DNA from: Pavlovales sp. CCMP2436
Taxonomy: Eukaryota > Haptophyta > Pavlovophyceae > Pavlovales
Assembly (NCBI GenBank): GCA_026770615.1
Contig: MU631328.1
Location: forward strand, 460,609 to 475,620
Direction: 5' to 3'
Length of the DNA: 15,012 nucleotides
Every line of letters starts with the position of its first letter. The first letter of the stretch is position 1. The translations under genes were made by a program, and so were the position numbers. Shown in pieces: positions 7,510 to 14,770 of the stretch. A model generated the notes under the pieces. The model searched no databases. It saw only the letters and a list, made by a program, of their open reading frames with translations, and had not been told where the DNA came from.

Positions 7510-7911
7510 ATGGCGGAGCCCCCCCTCCGCCTCCTCCTCGCGGTCGCTTGCACAGGCGCCGCGTTCGCTATGGGCGGTGTGCCCTCGGGTGACGTCGACA
7601 TGCCGAACCTCTTCTCCTTCATCCCGCTCGCCTCGCAGCTGCGCCCCCCGCTGCTCGAGGCCATCAACGAGTCCTACGGCAAAGTCTTCCTGATGGTGCA
7701 GAAGGCGGGGCCTGACTCCATTAAGGACGACATCACCCTCGCGCGCAAGGTGCTCGCGCTGATGCCCATCCTCAACACGGAGGGCAGACCCGCGGTTCCG
7801 TCCCCGTGGTCGCCCTCGTCATTAGAGCTCGACGCCGGGCTGCTGAGCCGCTATCGTAAGGCGAGCACAGGCCTTCACCCCGACAAGTTCATCCCAAATC
7901 CGGATGCATAA
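7510..7911 (+). pseudogene. Signal-peptide protein, probably 3'-truncated by the inverted repeat arm
   Basis: From Met 7510 the frame gives about 133 aa: signal peptide MAEPPLRLLLAVACTGAAFA, then PNLFSFIPLASQLRPPLLEA, LEAINESYGKVFLMVQKAG and a moderately hydrophilic C-terminal part ending HPDKFIPNPDA. No family recognised. The frame stays open upstream to 7390, but that part is repeat sequence, so Met 7510 is the sensible start. The codons for the last residues (NPDA) and the TAA lie in the right arm of the long inverted repeat, which begins at about 7896. The natural C-terminus has therefore probably been lost or replaced (inference). TATATATAAG at 7490-7499 sits too close to Met 7510 for an ordinary TATA-TSS-ATG order. 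Codon choice is GC-rich like the housekeeping genes, so the gene fragment looks host-derived. Confidence 0.5.
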
Positions 7912-8255
7912 TAATTTAAAAACCGTATCCATTATTATGAGGTACTTTTCTCAATTCAAACGTAGCACCCCTAATTTAGCTACAGTATGTAAATAGCTCG
8001 AAGCCTCAAACTGCCTCCAGAAAGAAGTGCAGAGAGCGGGTAGGGGCAGGAATGTCTATCTTCATGGACTGATTCACGCTGGCAGCGTGAGGCAATGACT
8101 GTGCGCGAATGTCTATCTTAGCGAAGTGGGTCGAAATCCGAATTAGTGGCCAGTCCGGGGGGGAATTGCGAAAAAGTCCGGTGAATCTTCAGCAGATCAA
8201 CTCACGAACCGGGTTGGACCCAAAGGAGTTAGTGGCAGATTCGTGAATGGGGCGG
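7896..8255 (-). repeat. Long inverted repeat, right arm (360 bp)
   Basis: Mirror of 4230-4589, starting AAATCCGGATGCATAATAAT and ending at GAATGGGGCGG. It contains the sub-block ATAGACATTC twice on the reverse strand (around 8056 and 8107), as does the left arm. Confidence 0.93.
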
Positions 8256-8573
8256 CAGATTCGAGAATGGGGCGGCGCCCCATTCACGAATCTGCAACTA
8301 ACTCCTCGGGGTCACTTCAGGAACCGTGTCTTTGTTTTTGCTTCCGAGCGCTGAGAACCGGAAATGTTAGTTACCTTTAGCATGTCGTCGACCCCAGAGG
8401 CACACGAGAGGCACACCAAGTGGGCTCCAACTTTCCAGGAGGGCTCTATTCGACAGCAGCTATCAATACTTAGCCCGCAGGGGCGAACCATGTCTACCTC
8501 CTCGTCCCGCTGCCAATAACAGTTTTTCCCCCTCCTCAGTGCGGAATCGCGCCACTAATTCTGATTTCGACCC
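8128..8573. repeat. Foldback repeat, right copy, interrupted
   Basis: Starts with GGGTCGAAATCCGAATTAGT at 8128 and ends GCCACTAATTCTGATTTCGACCC at about 8551-8573. The left half matches the 4103-4357 element. After the centre (with an extra GGCAGATTCGAGAATGGGGC unit at about 8253-8272) the right half matches for ~50 bases, loses similarity for ~200 bases (8330-8550), then regains the terminal motif. The unmatched part may be an insertion. From 8574 to 8873 I see no gene; it is the 3' flank of CAP. Confidence 0.75.
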
Positions 8574-8873
8574 AAGTGCAAACATCAGATATCGCGAACA
8601 TCAGCGATTCAGCGCGCCCGTAGCGTATGTAATTTTATAGATTATGAACACCCGCTCCCGAATATTCTCTACCGGATCCAAGCGTTGAGAAGCACTCGGG
8701 CCAAGGGCAATTTTATGTTGGCACTTTTTACCGCGGCGAGGACCTGAAGCGTCGGCACCACGAGATGACGCCTTTTATTCGGCGGGCTTATGGCACCGGC
8801 TGGCTGCTCTGAGTGCTCCTTCCGGATTTAGCGCGCCGCGCCGCCGAGAGCTCGAGACTCTAGCGTACCCGGC

Positions 8874-10429
8874 TCAGGCGGTGTGCTCGACAACGGTGGT
8901 GACGAATTTGCCGTTGACGTACTTGGAGACAAACTGCTCGGCGATAGCGTGCTCCTTGTACTCGTCCTCGTCCGTCGCACCGGAGACGATTATGTTGAGC
9001 TCGGAGGACTTTGCAGAGATGATGTTTGCCCCCATCGCCTCGCGCGAAAGGATCAGCTGCGTGCCATCGCACTTGTCGACGGTGATGGTCGCGACGCTGC
9101 CCTTGACGTGTACCTTGCACCCCTGGCAGTTGACCAGCTCGATGCCCGACATCGCGCTCACGAAGACGAGGGAGGTCTTCTTGCACGAATCGAGTGTGAT
9201 CTGATTCACCTTGGCCGACACTTCCACCGCCGTCCCCTCGCACTTGTACACGTACACCGTCTCCTGCAGCCGCACCTGCTCCAGCACGATTGCCGGCTCG
9301 TTCACGTGGTACTCTACAGCCCACTTCTTTCCCTCCAGCACCGTACGCGGTGGCTTGCTCGCCGCGGGGGCGCTGGCGCTGGAGCGCGCCGGGGCAGCCG
9401 GGGCCTTGGCGACGGCCACGCCGGCGGGCGGAGCGGCCAAGTCGCCCTTCTTCACGTGCCGCAGCCCTGAGGTGACGCCCGTCCCCGAGTTCAGCTGCGA
9501 GAAAACAGACGCCATCCCCCCGCCCGTCCCGGTAGTGGTGGGCGCGGCGGCCGGCGGCGGCGGAGGTGGGGGCGGCGGGGCGGAGGTGCTCTTCTTCGCC
9601 GAGTGCTGCGCGACGGGCACGCCCCTGGCGTTCCACGAGACGCCGGTGCGGTGGTTGTCCTTGACGTATGCGGCGAGGTTAGCAAGCACGGCCTTCCATG
9701 CATTCACGAACTCCACGCGCGCGGCGGCGGCGTCGCCGGGCTCGTTCTTGTACTGCATGAGCACCTGTGTGTACAACGCGTTCGGGAAGCGGAGGGAGTA
9801 CAGGCCGTCAGAACGGACATTGGGCAGCATGCAAGCAGGCAGGCAGGCAGGCAGGCAGGGGCAGCAGGTAGGCAGGGGCAGCAGGCAGGCAGGCAGGCCG
9901 CGCTCGCTTTTGTGCCGTAAAAGTCGGATGCGTTCTTCATCTCCTCGATGTGTGGCACTGGCGTGGGATCCACGACGACCCAGCCGAGCGCGGCAATGCC
10001 CTCGCCCACCGCGTTGAGGCAGTTGAAGTCGGCCGCGCGCCGGTCGACGGCCGCCTGCGTCTCGCCGATGGCCTTGGAGGTCTCCTGCAGCAGCATGGGC
10101 ATCTCCTCCGCGCTCGGCTTGGAGCACGCGGCCGCGAGCACGAGGAAGCGGCGCTGCGCGTCAAAGGCCGCGGCCACGTGCGCCGCCTGCTTCTGCGCGT
10201 CGGGGCCCACCTTGGCCGCGGCTGCGCGGAAGGGCAGCATGTACGCCTGCACGAGCGCGTCGAAGGCCGCAACCGACGGCCCGTCGCCGCCCGCGCCTCC
10301 TGCGGACGCGCGTGCGCCGGCCAAGCCGACAGAGCCGCCGCCGCCGCCGCCAGTGGAGGCCTCCACCGACTCGAGGCGCGCGGTCACTGTCTCCAAGCGC
10401 GCGAGCAGCTGGGAGAAGCTGGCGTCCAT
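8874..10429 (-). CDS. CAP: Cyclase-associated protein (CAP/Srv2), actin regulator
   Basis: Exons 10429-9908 and 9764-8874, 470 aa, within the usual family range. CAP recycles actin monomers: its N-terminal helical domain works with cofilin on filament ends, while the WH2 and C-terminal beta-helix promote ADP/ATP exchange on G-actin in the cytoplasm (family knowledge). Visible parts: N-terminal LLARLETVTARLESVEAS (residues ~9-26), a helical domain to ~220 (including MKNASDFYGTK-VLMQYKNEP and YVKDNHRTGVSW), a poly-Pro tract (~237-245), a WH2 motif MASVFSQLNSGTGVTSGLRH (~258-277), and the CARP beta-helix (~313-470: KWAVEYHVNE, VYVYKCEGTAVEV, ITVDKCDGTQLI, EQFVSKYVNGKFVTTVVEHT). Met 10429 is the only Met that fits the CAP start; upstream sequence is in frame but unlike CAP. 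The head-to-head neighbour is cyclin H. Confidence 0.95.
9765..9907 (-). other. CAP intron, GC-AG, made of (CCTG)n repeat
   Basis: Donor AAA|GCGAGC at 9907 and acceptor TACACACAG at 9765, 143 bp, phase 0. Splicing yields FYGTK-VLMQYK, matching the FYxNRVLKEYK block of CAP from animals and fungi. There is no AG on the minus strand from the CAGGC repeat to the acceptor, so the choice of acceptor is forced. The body is a (CCTG)n/(CAGG)n microsatellite. Both flanking frames run open across the intron, so gene finders may wrongly add Cys/Pro-rich residues; retention would shift frame because 143 is not a multiple of three. Confidence 0.8.
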
Positions 10430-10713
10430 CGCTTCGAGCCTACCGCTGACTGCAGTCGAGCCCTTGTACTTCTCGTTCACGGCTTGCGGCCTTGGCACCC
10501 AACGGCCAAAATAAAAAAAACGTTGCGCGGTATGGGTACGCTGGAGGAGATTGATGAGCTTCCGGCAAGGGGTCGGCGTGCACACGACACCACACAGCTG
10601 GCACGACGCACGCGCCGCGGCAAGGCCTCGACGTCGTGGCCGCCGAAATCATGCGCGCCGAATTTGACTGTTTAAAAAAAACGTTGTATGGCGGCGACAA
10701 CATCCTGACCGTG
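10430..10713. promoter_or_regulatory. Shared divergent promoter region of CAP and cyclin H
   Basis: The starts of CAP (minus, 10429) and cyclin H (plus, 10714) are about 285 bp apart, with no other gene between. A 13-base word, TAAAAAAAACGTT (10512-10525 region, with TGCGCGGTATGG after it) recurs at 10674-10687 (followed by GTATGGCGG), in the same orientation. These are the only A-tracts in an otherwise GC-rich segment and could be promoter elements or 5' UTR motifs (inference). Confidence 0.45.
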
Positions 10714-11781
10714 ATGTTGAAGTTCCCGGAGACCTCGCATGGTCGCAACTGGACGCACGCTGGCGGTACGCTGCGCGAGCTGCGCCGCGTGGCGAACGAG
10801 CGTGCGGCACGCCAGGTCTCGCAGAGCCACCAACTCGAGGACCAGCCGGCGGAGCCGCTCTCGCCCGACGAGGAGCTGCTGCTGGTGCGCAGGTTCGTCT
10901 GCCACGACCTACAGCAGCTGTGCGCGCACAAGCGGGTGCGTGCGCTCGAGCGTGTGCAGATGCTCGCAGCGGTTTACTTTAGCCGCGTCTACGCGGTGCG
11001 CTCGATGATGGAGGTCTGCGGCGGCGGCGTGCTGGACCCGCGTGTGGTGATGTGCACCTGCGTGCTGCTCGCGGCCAAGGTGGAGGAGGCCAAGGACCTC
11101 GACGCGGCCGCGCTCGAGTCGGGCGCGCACCTCTCGCGGCAGCTGATCCTCGCGCTCGAGCCGGACGTGCTCACCGCGCTCCACTTTGACCTGTGCGCCC
11201 ACTCACCGCTCGCGTGCCTCGACGGGTACCTGCAGGCGCTCGGGCAGGGCGCTGGGGGCGCGCCGCCCGAGCCGGCCGCCGTCGAGCCTGCGGTCGTGGG
11301 TGCACCCGCCGCGGATGGCTCGCTTGCAGTGCTCCGCAGCGCGTGCGTGCAGGCCATCTTCGGGCCGGCGCTGCGCTGCGATGCGCTCCTCCGCTTTTCT
11401 CCGCACCAGGTCGCGCTCGCGGCGCTCGGCGCGCAGGCCTCCTCGGCCGCAGGCAGGGCCGCCGGCCTCGAGCCGTTCCTCCGCACGCACTTCCCCGGGT
11501 TCTTGGCCGACCCATCGCTCGAGCCCGTGCGCCTCGTCATGCGCGAGATGGCGGCGGCGGCGGAGTCGGAGGAGGCGCAGGATGCGGCCGCGATCGAACA
11601 GCTCTACCATCGCCTCAAGCTCTGCCACCAGCGAGCCAAGGCAGCCGGGGCGGCGGGCGTGGCCGCGGCCGCGAGTTCGAATGCGGGTGTAAAGCGCAAG
11701 CTCGGGCCCGAGGCGGCCGCTCCGGTCGACACGGATAATGCTGGCGAGGGCGCGCCTCAGACGAAGCTGCACAAGTCCTGA
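10714..11781 (+). CDS. CCNH: Cyclin H (CDK7-activating kinase / TFIIH subunit)
   Basis: A 355-aa single-exon protein from Met 10714; the frame is open to Met 10651 (376 aa). Cyclin H binds CDK7 and MAT1 to form the CDK-activating kinase, free or in TFIIH, in the nucleus (family knowledge). Features: the N-terminal RNWTHAGGTLRELRRVANER corresponds to the W-T/F...LR..AN helix typical of cyclin H; first cyclin box ~52-150 (LSPDEELLLVRRF, AAVYFSRVYAVRSMMEV, VVMCTCVLLAAKVEEAKDL); second fold ~155-300 (ILALEPDVLTALHFDLCAHS, HQVALAALGAQASSAAGRAA); C-terminal helix EQLYHRLKLCHQR, as in the family; then a basic, probably disordered tail with KRK (possible nuclear signal). Met 10714 is preferred because known cyclin H proteins begin only about 10 residues before the W motif and because the upstream A-tract looks regulatory. 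Ala-rich insertions (~188-210) lengthen it slightly. Cyclin C is the main alternative. Confidence 0.88.
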   Translation: MLKFPETSHGRNWTHAGGTLRELRRVANERAARQVSQSHQLEDQPAEPLSPDEELLLVRRFVCHDLQQLCAHKRVRALERVQMLAAVYFSRVYAVRSMMEVCGGGVLDPRVVMCTCVLLAAKVEEAKDLDAAALESGAHLSRQLILALEPDVLTALHFDLCAHSPLACLDGYLQALGQGAGGAPPEPAAVEPAVVGAPAADGSLAVLRSACVQAIFGPALRCDALLRFSPHQVALAALGAQASSAAGRAAGLEPFLRTHFPGFLADPSLEPVRLVMREMAAAAESEEAQDAAAIEQLYHRLKLCHQRAKAAGAAGVAAAASSNAGVKRKLGPEAAAPVDTDNAGEGAPQTKLHKS

Positions 11782-12010
11782 CCTCACATTTCATTCTTAC
11801 CTCACATATCTAGTAGAAGAGTCTGAGAGCTTAGCAGCGCGCTTTACATACACCGGATTTTATAAACGGATCGTGCGTGTTCACTTTAGATTGCAGTACT
11901 AATTAGTTCTAATGAAGAATTGAAAATGATTCGCTTATTAAAATAACATTCCAGCGCTTATAATTAGCTGATTATATATATATTAATGTAGGGGGGTTCT
12001 TATATATATA
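11782..12010. other. AT-rich 3' flank of cyclin H
   Basis: No gene seen. CCTCACAT is directly repeated just after the stop (11782-11806). From 11879 the sequence turns strongly AT-rich, with ATATATATATTAATGTAGGG at 11974-11993, a word that also occurs at about 6893-6910, adjoining the next repeat copy. Confidence 0.5.
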
Positions 12011-12147
12011 TGATAGGGATTCAAGCTGGCGTCTGACTGTGCTGAATGTTGTGCTGGTCTGAGCGCTGCGTCGCCCATTGCCTGCTGCGTGTCTTCGTCG
12101 GCTGCGCTGGCTTGGATGCCACCGCGCGTGCCGATAGATCTCCGGTA
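12011..12147. repeat. Half copy of the 7201-7486 palindromic repeat
   Basis: Matches 7355-7491 in the same orientation, from TGATAGGGATTCAAGCTGGC to GATCTCCGGTA, with about seven substitutions and no gaps in ~137 bases. The match to the core copy extends ~5 bases beyond the palindrome's outer end, so CCGGTA belongs to the repeat unit. Only one arm is present here. Confidence 0.9.
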
Positions 12148-12210
12148 GTGTGCCCAGGCAAGGACGTTTAGAGAGATGATCTGTTGGTTGCTGTTTGTCG
12201 TGTTCCCACG

Positions 12211-12348
12211 CTAGGCAGCGATCGGGACCAGCGCGCTCAAGCGCGCGAGCAGCAGCTGCGCATGGCCGCGTGCCGCGATCGTACCGATCGTGTCGATGAG
12301 CTGCTTCTTGATGCGCGCGGCCGCCTCCATCGGACTCACGCCCATCAG
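12211..12348 (-). other. Unassigned coding-like exon fragment (C-terminal, 44-46 codons)
   Basis: On the minus strand, after a plausible acceptor ATAATCAG, an open frame reads MGVSPMEAAARIKKQLIDTI and ends LLARLSALVPIAA with TAG at 12213-12211. It is GC-rich with a regular amphipathic helix pattern and stands out from AT-rich surroundings. I do not recognise a family. It could be the last exon of a gene whose earlier exons lie elsewhere, or a captured gene fragment beside the repeat at 12011-12147. The flanking 12349-12616 shows no convincing upstream exon. Confidence 0.3.
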
Positions 12349-12616
12349 CTGATTATGTATAATGCAAATTTAACAATTCTAATTTATCAATGAATTAGCC
12401 CCGGTCACGTCCAAGCGACAAAGAAAATAACCTGACTACTTCAAGGTTGCCCGTACGTGTTACAAAAGTGTAAGCAGCGTCAATCCACGGCCAGTACGAA
12501 CGCCAGCTGCAGCCCGCGCTCTCCTCCGCCCATCATAGAGGCTAGCGCGTGGGCTGGCGGGCCAAGAGGGTGCCAGGCTGCAAGCATCTCCTCATTTCCT
12601 ATTGTCTGTGACTGCG

Positions 12617-13975
12617 TCATGGGCGTGCGACGGGCTTCATGACGAGCGATGAGGTTTCTTGGCCGGCCTCCTCCTCAACGTCATGCGATGCGTCCTCCTC
12701 TGGCGCACCCTCTAGACCCTCATCGGAATTTTCCAACGCAACCTTCACCAGCTCCCGCTTTTTGGGGGCCACGTAGATGGTGCTGAGCAGGATCGAGCAG
12801 CAGAGCACGATCGCGCCAAAGCTGCTCCCGTGGTGCACCCAGATCAGCTGGTTGACTAGCACAGTCGCGAATTTGCACACCACGCCGACGAACGTGAACG
12901 TTGTGGCGCTGACTGTCTCGCGCAGCTTGAAGCCGCTCATCGAGAGCGCAAAGCCTGCGACGCACGAGATGGCGACCGACATAACTGCGACACGCGAGAG
13001 CGGCGTCACGAGCGTGAGGCGGTCCACGAGTCGCTCGCGCCTGCAGTCAGAGCAAAAACAGCGTGAGCACACAAGCAGAGCACACGTGAGCAGAGCACAG
13101 CACAGCAGGCGACTGGCGGTCAGACGAGCGCGCGTGGGCGGTTGCGATGGGCGCGCACATCGAGGGCTATCATCGTTATCATTTTTATTTACTATTGTTC
13201 GCGTCATTTGCTCCCATTATTACATTCTTCTTCTCCTTCTTCTTCTTCTTCTTCTTCTTTTCCTTGTTCTTTTTCTTCCGGTTCTTGTTCTTCTTGTTCT
13301 TCTTGTTCTTCTTGTTTTTTAGAAGGGCGCGTACTCGGGATTGACGAGCGTGAAGGGAGTCATGAAGATCGCCGTCACGAAGTTGGTGATCGCCACACGT
13401 GTCCACGTGCTCATGCGCACCCTGTTGAGCACGTGCTTGACCCACACCATCTCAACGGAGATACTCACGAAATAGAAGGCGCCCCAGAAGATCGCGGCGG
13501 GGGTGATGGCCGTCTCGACTCGGAAGTAGCACGCGGCGCCCACCACCAGACCCACGAGTGCCATGGCGCTTCGGCGCGAGGGCAGCTCGTAGCCCATGAA
13601 CAGGAAGTCCAGGATGCAGACCGCGGCGGGGGTTGTTGTGCGGATCAGGATCTGCAGCCCGGCGTCGCCGAAGTGCAGCAGCTGGCTCGACGAGTAGAGG
13701 GCGAGTGCGAAGAGCACGGGCACGGTGATGAAGTCACGCACGGTCCGCCACTCCACCGACTCGATGCTCAGCGCGCCCGTCGCGCGCACGAGCTGCACGA
13801 TCAGCGCCGTGGCCGCGCACTGCAGGAAAGTCAGCATCGCGGGCAGCGGGAAGTGGAGCAGCGCCCACTTGTTCACCAAGAGCATGCTCGCGGAGCAGCT
13901 CCCGTAAGCAATCACCAACGAGCCAGTCGACAGCATCGTGAGGCAAGCGCTCAGCATTGTAACCTCACCCATCAC
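12617..13975 (-). CDS. DMT-superfamily transporter, triose-phosphate/nucleotide-sugar transporter type
   Basis: Exons 13975-13335 and 13040-12617, 354 aa. These transporters exchange nucleotide sugars (Golgi/ER) or phosphorylated sugars (plastid) for a counter-substrate (family knowledge); the substrate cannot be read from sequence here. About ten hydrophobic segments are visible, for example LVIAYGSCSASMLLVNKWAL, AMLTFLQCAATALIVQLV, FITVPVLFALALYSSSQLL, MALVGLVVGAACYF, AAIFWGAFYFVSISVEMVWV and, in exon 2, VAVMSVAISCVAGFALSMSG and AIVLCCSILLSTIYV. NKW in the first segment and the ILIRTTTPAAVCILDFLF stretch are typical of the GDP-mannose/UDP-sugar transporter group. The cytosolic tail is acidic (SDEGLEGAPEEDASHDVEEE). 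Met 13975 is the first Met; Met 13957 (MLSACLTML) is possible. No signal or plastid leader precedes segment 1, so an endomembrane site is likelier than plastid (inference). Confidence 0.85.
13041..13334 (-). other. Transporter intron with (GAA)n/(TTC)n microsatellite
   Basis: Donor GA|GTACGC at 13334, acceptor GACTGCAG at 13041, 294 bp, phase 2, giving FTLVNP-E-RERLVDRL. The donor-proximal part (13225-13320) is a long TTC/TTG tract on the plus strand, purine-rich GAA on the sense strand. The acceptor-proximal part carries repeated AGCAGAGCACA units. A GC donor two codons later (TAC|GCGCCC) is an alternative but changes phase. Confidence 0.7.
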
Positions 13976-14302
13976 TGTAGGGTCTAAAGCGACGACGGAG
14001 CCGGCTCGATAGGCTCGCGCAGACGAGGCGGCGGTGCGGGCTTCTCTGCACCGTGCCGTCAGCTCGGGGGCCTGCCCGGGTGGCAGTTATTTTAGACTAC
14101 GACTTACGTTTATAAAAAATTGCGAACACAATCCGCCTGTTTGGCGCGTGTGGACTGTTCTAATATACCACTGCGCTGATTGTGATAGCATTCCGGGTAG
14201 TGTAAGCGACTCATCCAACTCCTCCGCTAGGACATTGCACACTGTGTTGCATCGGAATCGAAATCAAACAAAGAATCCGATTGAATTTTTGTACTCAAGC
14301 GC
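13976..14302. other. Upstream flank of the transporter, no gene seen
   Basis: GC-rich next to the transporter start (13976-14085), then AT-richer and low in structure. The short plus-strand ORF across it ends in the AT-rich hairpin and shows no protein-like composition. Confidence 0.4.
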
Positions 14303-14372
14303 ATTGAATCCCTATCATAAATATGTGATTAGCCTGTATCACATATGTATATATATATGATAGGGATTCAAT
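14303..14372. repeat. 70-bp hairpin sharing the CCCTATCA terminus of the palindrome family
   Basis: Perfect 17-bp arms ATTGAATCCCTATCATA (14303-14319) and TATGATAGGGATTCAAT (14356-14372), with a second perfect hairpin inside (ATATGTGAT 14321-14329, ATCACATAT 14338-14346). The arm motif GAATCCCTATCA is the same as at the palindrome centre (7327-7338, 7355-7366) and at the start of the 12011 copy. Confidence 0.88.
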
Positions 14373-14463
14373 TTTTAAAAGTTTTAGATTGCAAAGCAAA
14401 TTTTTGTTTTGCAAATCGAATCGATCGCTCGGCGCGCCCGACAGTCGGTACAAATTTTAAAAC

Positions 14464-14770
14464 TACAGGTATCTAGCCATCAACTGGACAAAAAACTTCG
14501 AGCCGAGGCCCAGCGGGCTCTCGGGTCTTCAAAATTTCTGGAGCCCCTTCCTTTGCACCTCAGAATTTCAATCTCCGCTGGCGCCGACCCGCCAACTGCT
14601 CATTGGCGCCGCGCATTGCCCGAGCGAACTCGCCAGTGGGATAGCCCTCCTGGACAAATTTTTGATTGGCTGACGAACCATTTTAATACTGGTAAATACG
14701 GAGATTAATCTGCATGCAGCCAATCAGCGAGTGTCCAGCCTTTTGTCCAGTTGAGGGCGAGACACCTGTA
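14464..14770. mobile_element. 303-bp MITE with 28-bp TIRs flanked by TA (mariner-like)
   Basis: Element 14466-14768. The left TIR (14466-14493) begins CAGGTATCTAGCCATCAACT and ends GGACAAAA; the right TIR (14741-14768, reversed) matches 25 of 28. TA dinucleotides flank both ends exactly (14464-14465 and 14769-14770), as for Tc1/mariner-type insertion (established knowledge; superfamily is inference). An inner inverted pair, GATTGGCTG (about 14655) and CAGCCAATC (about 14716), with TGGACA / TGTCCA outside it, repeats the subterminal motif. No transposase. Confidence 0.8.

Larger units (their letters stand above)
4103..8573. mobile_element. Candidate 4.5-kb composite element with long inverted-repeat ends
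   Basis: Both outer ends carry the same terminal motif in opposite orientation: GGGTCGAAATCCGAATTAGT at 4103 and its reverse complement ending ATTTCGACCC at 8573 (one mismatch near the end). Inside these lie near-identical 360-bp inverted arms (4230-4589, 7896-8255). The ~3.3-kb core holds an Ala-rich ORF, a signal-peptide ORF and nested smaller repeats. No transposase was found, so it would be non-autonomous. I could not identify a clean target-site duplication; GTGCA occurs a few bases outside both ends. An alternative is two independent insertions of one repeat in opposite orientation, or an inverted segmental duplication. Confidence 0.5.

Noticed and set aside
9839..9900. CRISPR-like array in the CAGG repeats
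   Set aside because: Pure 4-bp microsatellite without spacers, inside a eukaryotic intron.
9765..9907. Cys/Pro/Leu-rich peptide (CLPACLPAC type) read in frame with either CAP exon
   Set aside because: It is a (CCTG)n intron; CAP conservation joins directly across it and its length is not a multiple of three.
10989..11540. Long minus-strand ORFs opposite cyclin H (also 11203-11787)
   Set aside because: GC-rich shadows of the cyclin H coding frame; Arg/Ala/Pro-rich with no domain.
13142..13987. 281-aa plus-strand ORF rich in Ser, His and Glu
   Set aside because: Antisense of the transporter exon and the TTC microsatellite intron; the minus frame has clear membrane segments.
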